NCBI GenBank assembly: GCA_958450325.1
Contig: OY288248.1
Span: 2,418,001-2,482,000 of the forward strand
Source of the DNA: Agrostemma githago
Taxonomy: Eukaryota; Streptophyta; Magnoliopsida; Caryophyllales; Caryophyllaceae
Length of the DNA: 64,000 nt
Reading direction: 5' to 3'
Position 1 is the stretch's first letter, and every line of letters starts with the position of its first letter. Under the pieces are notes generated by a model. That model worked only from the letters and a program-made list of their open reading frames with translations. It made no database searches and was not told the DNA's origin. Made by a program: the position numbers and the translations under genes. Shown here in pieces: positions 24,576-34,284 of this stretch.

Positions 24576-27471
24576 ATGGGTTATTTATCATATTCAATCA
24601 TCCTAAACATAGTCGTTTGTGTAGCATATGCTTACACAAAATGGACCGACTATACCGAAAATAATAAGCTAAGTTGGACAGTTGAAGCCGCGAAAGAGGC
24701 TGAGGAAGTCGACTCCATCCCATGTTCAGGACATGGACTCGCCTACTTGGATAGCTCCATTGTTCTTGGAAACCCGGGTTGCGAGTGTTATGCTTGTTAC
24801 TCTGGTTCCGATTGCTCTTCCATTTCTCATCCATGTCTTGCTGATGCCGATAGGTATGTAGTCTTACATTCGATATATCATGTCTTGTATATCTGATCGT
24901 TTTTATGTTGTTGAGTTTTTGTATATATTTTCTGAGCTTATACAAGTTTCTGAGCCAAGTGCGTGCTGGGCTTTTGAGTATAAACATTTATGTGATTTAA
25001 CTCGAAAATTTTACACAAAAGTTCAAAAAGTTTATAGCAAAAAAAAAAAAAAACTCAGTTGTACATAAAGCTATGTACAACTGGTTGTATAATCTTCTCA
25101 TTGCATGTTTTCTTACCTTATCATTTGTTTATTTTTAAGGGTTTGTGTAGTTAAGTCTATTAACGTAGTTGTTAAACACCCGATCCGGATAATAGGTGAT
25201 CATGTGATTCGGGTTATAAAAAGATCGGGTTGGCCCAACTCATTTCGGGTTTGCTGTTTTCATATTTTTTTTAAAGGATATCATCATGTCAACTTGCTAT
25301 AATAACATTCGTGAGAGTTTCCAGTTAAACTGAGTCAATTCGAGTTACAGATCAAATTCGGATCTTCAATTCGGATATCAGATCGGGTTTAAATTGACTT
25401 ACTCGAATCAGATCAGTTTTGTCGGGTCTAATTTTAAGCGAGACCAGCTACTGGCTATCGCTAAAAAATTAAAATATGGGCCAAGGATGTAGCCATGAAT
25501 GTGACAAAACATTTAAGCATGCAGTACGTAGAAGTTGAAATGAACTACGAGTAATAAGCACCACAAATTCCTGAATAAAACGTTCTTTCGATAAATTTAT
25601 TGTCTGTTTGGCTCAACCAAACTCAGGCCCACCACGGTACCGCCCATGTACAAAAAGATTCCTATGTTTCTAACTGTCTCTTCGTTAATTCATTTGTATA
25701 CGTTTGCTTTATATACGTACAATTGTACATTGATGCTCGTTTTTTTTGTCTATATCTTTGGTTACACGTTACTAAAAGTTATAAAAATTTGATACATTCA
25801 CAATGGACTCGATTAGAGAAATATTAGAAATTATATTGAAGATTTTTTTCAATAGTTTCCAAAAAGCAGAGGTATACACGTTAGCTTTATACCGAATTTA
25901 TGAATTTGGCCAAATATAATTGAAGTCAATAATAGAATATAAAGCCTGCAAGGGTGTTGCCTAGTGGTTAACACTTGTTGTATGGCTTGAGACTGTGCCT
26001 TCTAGACTTCGAGTCTGTCGCCCACGGACAGTCTTCTCAGAGCACACCAAAAAGGTAGCGGCTGCGGGTTCCCTCGTTCATTAAAAAAAATAAAAAAAAT
26101 AAACGGACCTCAATCATCACCTTATTAGAGTCAGAGGTCACGAGTTCGAACCCTAACAGCCCCCAATATCTCTCTAACCACTCGAGTGTTTTTCTGTAGT
26201 GGAAATCCTTTGTTTCTTGAACCCTTTTGGAAGAAGCACAAGGAAAGTAGTAGTGTATTAGTATCAGGCTGGCACAGACTCGGGTATGGATACCCTGGAG
26301 CTAATCGACTGTCTGTGGAACTCGAGAAATACATCTTCAAACTTCACGATTTAGTCGGAAATGCAGTCACTGATGGACGTCGCCTGGTGTTCGGCACAGG
26401 CTCTACTCAACTCTTGAATGCTGCTGTCCATTCCCTTTCCTCCTCGTCTCCTGTCACCCCTGCCCTTGTTCTCGCTTCCATCCCTTATTATTCCGTAAGT
26501 ATTTCTGTCTGAAACTGACTGAACTCAACTCAACTGAAAGTGTCTGATGAAGTGCTGAAATGCTGCTGTGCAGTTATATAAAACACAGACAGAATACTTT
26601 GCGACAGGAAACTACGAATTCAGAGGAGACCCGTCTCCCTGGAAGAACAAAACAGATGGTGGTGACCAAATGAAGATTGAGTTTGTGACATCGCCTAACA
26701 ATCCCGACTGCAAACTGAATCAGAAGGTGTTACAGGGACCGTTAGCTAAGTCGATTCATGATCACGTCTACTATTGGCCACATTACACTGCTATTCCCGC
26801 TCCTGCAGACGAAGATGTAATGGTGTTTTCCGCTTCCAAGCTCACTGGTCACGCTGGCAGCAGATTCGGGTATGCATTGCATTCAGATTTACTGTATCAT
26901 TTACTTCTGTCACGCTGAACTAAACTGAACTGATCTTATATATTTTAATTCACACAGGTGGGCATTGGTAAAGGACGAGACAGTGCACGATAAGATGACA
27001 AACTACGTGCTCTACAGCACGCTTGGTGTATCGCATGATACACAGTTACGAGTGTTGGAGCTTTTGAAGGTTGTGGTCGATGGAGGAGCAGCGACAGAAC
27101 TGTTTCAGTTTGGACACGCGACAATGAAGGAAAGATGGGAAAGAATGAATGCTGTTTTCTCCAAATCATCGCGTTTCTCATTACAGAGTATTCATCCTCG
27201 GTTCTGCACTTACTATCAACAAGTTCGACAACCTTCCCCAGCTTATGCATGGTTGAAGTGTGAAAGAGAAGAAGATGAGGATTGTTATGAAGTGCTGAAA
27301 TCAGCCGAGATCATTGGTCGAAAGGGAGCATCGTTTGGTGCTGAAGATCGGTATGTGAGACTAAGCTTGTTGAAGAGCAAAGACGATTTTGAACTGCTGA
27401 TGCAAAAGTTACAACAGTTGATCGATTCTGAACTTGAGTTTTCTCCTCGAAATGTGAGTTATTCAAGTTAG
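24576..27471 (+). CDS. TAR4: Alliinase/TAR4-like PLP enzyme, copy C (four exons)
   Basis: Exons 24576-24853, 26200-26494, 26574-26869 and 26958-27471; 460 residues. Same domains as copy A: hydrophobic N-terminus, six-cysteine EGF_alliinase domain, TSPNNPD, and SKLTGHAGSRFGWALVKD (preceded by SA rather than SV). Two oddities. Intron 1 is 1346 bp against 89-426 bp in the other copies and holds a SINE and another repeat. Intron 4 is absent: PSPAYAWLKC is read through with the Ala codon intact. Exon 1 has a shorter Asn-rich spacer (ENNKLSW). The frame is open throughout, so it is likely functional. Confidence 0.91.
25944..26100 (+). mobile_element. SINE family 1, internally deleted copy
   Basis: Starts GCCTGCAAGGGTGTTGCC with A box TAGTGGTTAA and ends CCCTCGTTCATT plus an A-rich tail, as in the full copy at 27750. 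The B-box segment is deleted between ACACTTG and TTGTATGGC. Lies in intron 1 of copy C. Confidence 0.75.
26103..26191 (+). repeat. Dispersed repeat, partial copy
   Basis: CGGACCTCAATCATCACCTT, TTAGAGTCAGAGGTCACGAG and TTCGAACCC match the repeat at 13823-14085. It abuts the SINE tail and ends just before the exon 2 acceptor of copy C. Confidence 0.55.
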
Positions 27472-27749
27472 AAGACTTCTGTCTCTGTCATTTGTTTACC
27501 TTTTATATTAAATTAAATAAAAGTAAACAAATTAATGAGATAGAGGGAATTGAATACAACTTAATATTAAATTATTATTAAGTTTATACTCGTATTATTG
27601 TATATATCTCAACGATCGTTGAGACCTTAAATTCTTCAATTTGTTCAAAAAATTGTACATGAAGAATCAAGGTTAATAATAAGAGATGAATTATATTTTG
27701 TTATAATATTAATGTCAAAAAATTGTACACGAAAAAAAAATCAAATTGT

Positions 27750-27993
27750 CCATAAGGGTGTTGCCTAGTGGTTAAAATTTGTAGTCATTGGCCCCAAGGG
27801 TCTTTGGTTCAAGCCCCTGCAAGCGCGAACTTGTGGAAGTTGTATGGCTTGAGACTATGCCTTCTAGACTTCGAGTTTGTCGCCTACGAGCGATTTACTG
27901 TACGTGGTTTGCAGGCTATGCGTACACCCAAGGGTTTACCTAGAGCGCACCAAAATGGTAGCAGCTGCGGTTCCCTCGTTCATTAAAAAAAAA
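27750..27993 (+). mobile_element. SINE family 1, full copy
   Basis: tRNA-derived SINE with A box (TAGTGGTTAA), B box (GGTTCAAGCCCC), a unique 3' part (GGTAGCAGCTGCGG...CCCTCGTTCATT) and a poly-A tail. It is flanked by the 8-bp duplication CAAATTGT (27742-27749 and 27994-28001). Lies in the spacer between copies C and D. Confidence 0.85.
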
Positions 27994-28393
27994 CAAATTG
28001 TGTTATAATCGATTGATTATCAGCAAATTAAATCTGTTAATTTGATTTGATAGTTACGTCTTCAAACAACTCTTGTATGAAGAGTTTGTTGGTAATAAAA
28101 TTATTTTGAAATCGACAATTAAACTCAAAAATAAGTAAATTACAAAAAGGAATGAACATAAATAAAAGAATAATAAAGAGATAGGAAATTCTTATCATCT
28201 TCGATTGTATTTATCCTAGGATTAAACGATACGTGAAGTCTAAGAAAAAATGTGATTAATGGTTAATCCTCTCTTTTTTTATATTTTAATTGTGAGGATT
28301 ACTATCTTTCTCTAATTGGAATCTTTTCAAATGTCTTGTCAATAATATTCAGCCTTTTTTCAATATATTTAAATTTAATTCAGGGCCTTAGTT

Positions 28394-28517
28394 TTTTTTG
28401 TTTGGTTTATCGAAAAGCGCACTTAATCGCATTACAATATAGGGGAGGAAGATTCGAACCTGGAATCTACTGTCCCAGAGCACCTAGTCTTAACCACTAG
28501 GCTAACACATCTTCGGT
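28394..28517 (-). mobile_element. SINE family 2 with 17-bp target duplication
   Basis: Read on the minus strand: ACCGAAGATGTGTTAGCC, A box CTAGTGGTTAAG, B box GGTTCGAATC, 3' part AGTGCGCTTTTCGATAAACC, then an A tail. Flanked by a perfect 17-bp duplication AATTCAGGGCCTTAGTT (28377-28393 and 28518-28534). 124 bp, typical of L1-type retroposition. Confidence 0.88.
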
Positions 28518-28679
28518 AATTCAGGGCCTTAGTTGTAGGATGATCGAAACCTCACTTATTTGTGAATCTGTCTTCTGGACTTGTTTGATTTTAGTCCGCT
28601 GCAGCCGACTCAACATATCGTTATCACATTTTAAATTTATTCTTATCGCTAATACATCAAACTTAATCACACACGAGTA

Positions 28680-28940
28680 GATCTACTGAGAGACGGTTTT
28701 TTGTTAAGTTTATTGAGAGACCAATTACAAATAAAGGTAATCGTGGTACCAAACCTAATAATAATAGGTACAATTAATTTAAAAGAGTATATATAAATAC
28801 AAATGAGTACGATAGTTATAAAAAGTGGTACAAACAAAATTGTCATTCAAAGGTACATCTAATCATAAAATAGGTATAAATAAAACACTTACTAAATGAT
28901 ACTGACAAGTGGTTTCTCAGTAACTAATGAGATCACACTA
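28680..28940. mobile_element. Fold-back MITE (GAGAGACGGT family), copy 1
   Basis: Begins GAGAGACGGTTTTTTG...TTGAGAGACC and ends near TCTCAGTAACTAATGAGATC, with a middle (GGTACCAAACCTAATA, AAAGAGTATA) shared with the copies at 32339 and 33283. Lies upstream of copy D. Confidence 0.6.
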
Positions 28941-29023
28941 ATACTCATTATAAAGATTGATGACTCCATTAAGAACCCAATTCAATTTAATGCCTATTTT
29001 ACCATATTCTTGGAAAAACACAC

Positions 29024-32000
29024 ATGGGCTATTTATCATATTTATCATATTCAATAATCATAAACGTACTAGTATTTTGTGGAGCATATATTTACACAAA
29101 ATGGACCGACTGTAACACAATTAATAATCTAAGTTGGACAATAAAAGCCTCAAAAGAGGCAGAGAAAGTCGACTCGATCCCATGTTCGGGTCATGGACTC
29201 GCATTCTTGGATAGCCCCGTCGTTCATGGAAAACCGGTTTGCGAGTGTTACGCTTGCTACTCTGGTTCGGATTGCTCTTCCCTTTCTCATCCATGCTTTG
29301 CTCGTGCCGATGTGTACGTTCTCCATCCCATCATTTCTTGTTTCCGATCATTTTTAATGTTATTATGTACGATGACAGACTTAATTTATCGTTTTATCAT
29401 ATGCTGAATAACATGAGATGACACTGTCTGTCATTAAATAATACGAGTATTCTGTATAAAAGATAAACAAATGACCGAGATTGAAAGAGTTTATTCTATA
29501 ACATGAACGATTGTAAGTTTGAAATTAAAAATCGGTTTTGTAAAGCACAAAGTGATAACTAAGGTCGCTGAACTACCCTATTTTTTATTTAACGAAGAGC
29601 GCACTTAGTCGCATTATTACAATACAAGAGTATGTAATAAGGGAGGGGGAATCAAACCTGTGACCTATTGTCCAGGTACTTAGTCTTAAAACTGCTAGAC
29701 TAAGGCATCTTCGATTGGACTACGTATACCATGTTGCAGTGGAGATCCTGTGTTTCTTGAACCGTTTTGGAAGAAGTACAAGGAAAAGAGCAAGAGCAGT
29801 GTATTAATACCAGGATGGCACAGAATGAGCTATGCATACCCTGTAAGCGGCCAAACGTCGATCCAACTCGAGAAATACATCTTCAAACTCCATGATCTAG
29901 TCGGAAATGCCGTTACCAAGGGACGTCACCTTGTGTTCGGCACAGGGTCTACTCACCTCTTGAACGCCGCTGTCCATTCCCTTTCCTCCTTTTCGCCGGT
30001 CTTTCCTGCCCTTGTTCTCGCCTCTGTACCTTATTTTCCCGTAAGTATTATTCCCTGCGAGTTCCTATTTTGTTCCTGCTTTCTTTTGTCAAAGAAGAGC
30101 GCACTTGCCTGTAAGCGTGTTGCCTAGTGGTTAAAACTTGTGGTCATCATCTCAAGAATCTCAGGTTCAAGCCCCAACAAGTGCAAACTTGTAGCCCCTG
30201 CAAGTGCGAACTTGTAGCCCTTGCAAGCGCGAACTTGTGGCACCTGCAAGCGCGAACTTGTGGAAATTGTATGACTTGAGACTATGCCTTTTATACTTCG
30301 AGGGGTTACCCAGAGCGCACCAAAAAGGTAGCGACTGCGGGTTCCCTCGTCATAAAAAAGAACGCACTTAGTTGCATTGCAATAAATGTTGTCATGTTGC
30401 AGTTATATGAATCGCAAACAAGGCTTTTCGAGACGAGAAAGTATGAATTTGGAGGAGATGTATCGCTATGGACGAACAAAAGCGACGTCAAACAAATGTT
30501 GATAGAGTTCGTAACCTCGCCCAACAACCCTGACGGAAAACTCAATCGGAAAGTGTTACATGGACTGTTAGCCAAAGCGATTCATGATCATGTTTATTAT
30601 TGGCCTCATTACACTCCTATTCCGGCCCCGGTAGACGAAGACATTATGTTGTTTTCCATTTCCAAGCTCACCGGTCACGCTGGGAGCAGATTCGGGTATG
30701 AAATATAAATCCCACATTTTTTCAGGCTGAAAAGGACTGAACTGAATTTAAATTTATTTATTACTCTGTCCACTTCTTTGGAATTGCAACATTTGCTTTT
30801 GCACAGGGAATAAGCTTGTGGGTGTGGATGATGGGTCTCACTGGTAAAGTACTCATTATAGAAATGTGACAATTCTAGTGAAACTACCCTAAAAAGAATA
30901 TGTTGCAATTCCAAAGAATCGGAGGGAGTAACACGTAACTAAACTGAAATGAATTAAGTGAGCAGAAGTGACTAGGATAAACTAAAATTAATGTGGCTAA
31001 ACTTAAGCTAATAACTATGCTGAATAACGATGAATTTAATTGGTCTGAGGTACAGGTGGGCGTTGGTGAAGGATGAAAGGGTACATCAAAAAATGAAAGA
31101 CTATGTAGATAATAGTACGTTTGGGATATCACATGATACACAATTACGAGTGTTAGAGATTTTGAAGGTTGTCGTCGATGGAGGAGCAAGAGAACTCTTT
31201 CGATTTGGACATGGGACGATGAAAGAAAGATGGCGAAGATTAAATGAAGTTCTCTCTAAATCGTCGCGTTTCTCCTTGCAGAGTATTCCTCCTCGATTTT
31301 GCATTTATTATCAACAAGTTCATCAACCTTCCCCAGGTTAATTCTCAAATGTTCGAACAGAAGATATTGATTCTGTGAAAATTAGCAGATTTCGATCTAA
31401 ATAGTATATATTGACCGTCAATCTTTGGTAAACAACCATTGCGATAACATATTGACCAAAATCTACTGCTCATGACTATGTGGCTAATAACAGCTGATTG
31501 AAACAACATATATCCAATTTATACTCGAAAACAATTTGATTGTTATATACGGACTACAGAGTAATTTGTTAATTACCAAACGCACTTTCTTAATTCTGCT
31601 AATTTAATTTGATATTCAAACGTACTAGTATAGTCTGCTAACAGTATTCTGCTAATGTTATCGGCTATTGCAAATCGGCTACTGTTGTTTGCAAAACATG
31701 GCCAACATATCAAAGTAACTTTAGACGTACATTTTTTGCGATGATTTTGGAATTTCTAGTACTTTGGTGACGATAATAAATTCGTGCTTGAGTGCAGCGT
31801 ATGGATGGTTGAAGTGCGAAAGAAAGGAAGACGAAGATTGTTACGAAGTGCTCAACTCAGCCGAGATCATTGGTACAAAGGGACGATTATTCGGTGCTGA
31901 AGATCGGTATGTACGGCTAAGCTTGTTGAGGAGCAAAGACGATTTCGAGTTGCTAATGCAAAAGTTACAAAGGCTGATAGACTCCGAACTTGAATTTTTC

Positions 32001-32024
32001 CCTGGAACTGTGACTTCAACTTAG
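29024..32024 (+). CDS. TAR4: Alliinase/TAR4-like PLP enzyme, copy D (divergent)
   Basis: Exons 29024-29313, 29740-30040, 30403-30695, 31056-31336 and 31798-32024; 463 residues. Same domain order as copy A, with the six cysteines, TSPNNPD and SKLTGHAGSRFGWALVKD. It is the most divergent copy (ADVGDPVFLEPFWKKYKEK, PYFP, DVSLWTNKSD, SIIINVLVFCGAYIY) and its promoter does not resemble those of A-C. All introns are 360-461 bp and contain SINE or MITE insertions: family 2 SINE in intron 1, nested SINEs in intron 2, Stowaway in intron 3. Likely the oldest split in the array; could have a distinct role. Confidence 0.92.
29579..29717 (-). mobile_element. SINE family 2 copy in intron 1 of copy D
   Basis: Minus-strand GAAGATGCCTTAGTCTAGCA, B-box-like GGTTTGATTCC and 3' AGTGCGCTCTTCGTTAAATA, related to 28394-28517. 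It ends about 22 bp before the exon 2 acceptor. Confidence 0.7.
30107..30359 (+). mobile_element. SINE family 1 nested in a family 2 SINE fragment
   Basis: Starts GCCTGTAAGCGTGTTGCC, A box TAGTGGTTAA, B box GGTTCAAGCCCC, ends CCCTCGTCATAAAAAAG. Flanks GAGCGCACTT (30097-30106) and GAACGCACTT (30360-30369) are the target duplication and belong to the 3' end of family 2. A 24-bp unit (GCAAGCGCGAACTTGTGG) is present about four times, against once in the 27750 copy. Confidence 0.8.
30764..30928. mobile_element. Stowaway-like MITE in intron 3 of copy D
   Basis: CTCTGTCCACTTCTTTGGAAT and ATTCCAAAGAATCGGAGGGAG are inverted ends with TA flanks; 165 bp. Confidence 0.75.
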
Positions 32025-32338
32025 TTTGAGCAAGAATCTGAAACTTAGACTCTGAAGTTGAGTCTGAGCAATAATTTGAAGAGATTTAATTACAGAGTCT
32101 GACACTTAAACTTGAGTTTAATTATCGTTGCACCAACCATGATCAAGGAACATTACTAATATAGACACTTAGACTAAAAAATAGTATAAACGTGTTACAT
32201 TACAAGTTAACATGCTTACAATGTGAATTGTGAAATACTACTATGTATACAACATGTGAACAAGGCATATGATAAATACGGTAGATTAGAAGTTTAGAAC
32301 ATTACATAATAGGGAGTACTTCGTATATAAAAATTTAT

Positions 32339-32589
32339 CACAAATTATTGGGAGAGACGGTCTCTCAATAACTTATTGAGAGATCACTCTTCAGTACCAC
32401 TCTATGTCATATTCGTAACCTTAAATGACAACTTTGTTTTGTACTTGTTTTTACAACAAGCGTACCCTCTTTATATTTGTATACTCTTTTGTGTTAATCG
32501 TACCTATTTCTATTAGATTTGGTACCACTGTTACTTCCATTTATATTTAGTCTCTCAGTAAAGTTAATGAGAGACTGTGAGACCTACCC
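32339..32589. mobile_element. Fold-back MITE (GAGAGACGGT family), copy 2
   Basis: Flanked by a 9-bp duplication AAAATTTAT (32330-32338 and 32590-32598), which points to a Mutator-like origin. The left end CACAAATTATTGGGAGAGAC is followed by a perfect internal palindrome around GGTCTCTCAATAACTTATTG. Middle shares GTACC...TTTGTATACTC words with the other copies. Confidence 0.7.
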
Positions 32590-32620
32590 AAAATTTATAA
32601 CATGGTATGTCATATAAAGA

Positions 32621-32925
32621 TACACAAAAATATTAGAGAGACGAGCTCTCATTAAATTATTGACCACTTTTCATGTACGGATTTATGTATTGGTCATTTG
32701 GTCATACTCCGTATCTCTTTTATTACTCCGTATTAGACCGACTTTAAATTGATCATTTCGTTTTATGTACTTACAACAAACATACCCTTTTTATTTTAGA
32801 TTGTGATTGTTTTTATCAGTACTTTGTGTGTTCTTTTATACTATACGTACATATTATACACATATACTCAACAATAGTAGGTCTACTAAGAGACAATTTC
32901 TCATTAATTTAATTAATGACATGTT
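32621..32925. mobile_element. Fold-back MITE (GAGAGACGGT family), copy 3, worn
   Basis: CACAAAAATATTAGAGAGACG at the left and CTACTAAGAGACAATTTCTC at the right, with the shared middle words (TTGGTCATTTGGTCATA, TACTTACAACAAACATACCC). Divergent; boundaries approximate. Confidence 0.5.
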
Positions 32926-33282
32926 TGAAAACTTATATTTCGTATTAAATTCAGATTTGAAATATTTCAAGCGTTTGAGAACCTTGAAATTTGTAATTGT
33001 AATTGAGAACAATTTCAGTCTAGTTCAAATTTGATTTTCTAAAATTTCTAATATACAGTAGTCATTTCAATTCCGTCACTTATTGTTCGTTTTTTACTGC
33101 ATAATTTTGTTAGAATATATTTGTTTTTTTTTTCTGATATTTGAAAATTTATATTTTTCTAATAAATTTTATTCAAAAATAAAAATAAAAATTGGTGACC
33201 TTGACCCGACTCCATCCGTCCGAATTCCAATTCCAAGACCCAACCACTTTTGAATTTGCAAATTGAATTCATTATATAAAGA

Positions 33283-33893
33283 GACAAAGTACAAATGAAG
33301 GTCTCTTGAGAGACGGTCTCTCATACATTACTGAGAGACCAAGTACAAATGAAAGTAATAGTGATACCAAATCTAATAGAAGTAGGTACGATTAACATAA
33401 AAGAGTATACAAATATAAAGAGAGTACGCTGTTGTGGGTAGGGGTGTTCAAAAATTGACCCGGACCGGCAAACCGGACCGGACCGGACCGTATGGTCCGG
33501 GTCGGTCCAGACCGGGGCACATACCGGTCCGGTCTCCGGGTCCCAAAAAAGTTGGTAACCAGTCCCCGGTCCGGTCCACACTTTAAAAAAAAATCAAATT
33601 TAGTGTATTTTTACGGTCCGGTCCGGTCCGGTCCGGTCTTAAGAGGGTCCGGTCCGGTCCGGTCCGGTCCGGTCCGGGTTTCTTTGTTAACCGGTCCGGG
33701 TTTCTTTGTTAACCGGTCCGGTCCGCGGGTTTGGATTTTTTGGGTTTCCGGTCCGCAGGTCAAACCGGTCCGGTCCGGTCCGGGTTTGGACCGGTGAACA
33801 CCCCTAGTTGTGGGTATGAATATGACATAAAATGGTACTGAAGATTGGTCTCTCAATAAGTTATTGAGAGACCGTCTCTTCCAATATTTTGTG
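33283..33893. mobile_element. Fold-back MITE (GAGAGACGGT family), copy 4, split
   Basis: Left part has GAGAGACGGTCTCTCATACA and AAAAGAGTATACAAATATAAA. Right part has TTGGTCTCTCAATAAGTTAT and CCGTCTCTTCCAATATTTTG. The two halves are separated by the hAT MITE at 33439-33806. Outer limits approximate. Confidence 0.65.
33439..33806. mobile_element. hAT MITE with CCGGT/GGTCC array, nested
   Basis: Perfect 12-bp terminal inverted repeat TAGGGGTGTTCA / TGAACACCCCTA and a perfect 8-bp target duplication GTTGTGGG (33431-33438, 33807-33814). Interior is a degenerate pentanucleotide array of GGTCC/CCGGT. Inserted into fold-back MITE copy 4. Confidence 0.9.
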
Positions 33894-34284
33894 ATTATGA
33901 ATACCCAAACATAATCCGATTATGATTCTTCAAAATGATCGATTAATAACTTATTAAGAGACCGTATCGATTTTGGGCCAAAACAAACCTCTTTTTGCTT
34001 TAGCTTTGCCTTTGGCTTTTCCGCACCCTCGCCTTCGCCCTCTCTCTTCCCTCCACTCAACCATACAATTCATATTCACACTCTATATATTCACACACGC
34101 CATCCCCTCTCTTCTCCTCTCCTCTCTCTACCGCCGGAAAAATCCCCCAAATTAATTCAACCCCCCAATCCCAGAAATCCCAATTCAACCCCAATCCCAG
34201 AAATCCCAACTTCCAACAATTCAATTCAACTCAACGATCGGAACAATCAGATTATTCTGAAGGAAGGTGGATAATCAGAAATCA

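Noticed and set aside
24598..24987. 129-codon minus-strand frame
   Set aside because: Antisense of TAR4-like copy C exon 1.
27750..27840. Possible tRNA gene from A and B boxes
   Set aside because: No cloverleaf can be drawn and a poly-A tail with target duplication shows it is a SINE.
33490..33800. Open frames rich in Gly, Pro, Arg, Ser
   Set aside because: Translations of the CCGGT/GGTCC array inside a MITE, open in several frames because the word lacks stops.
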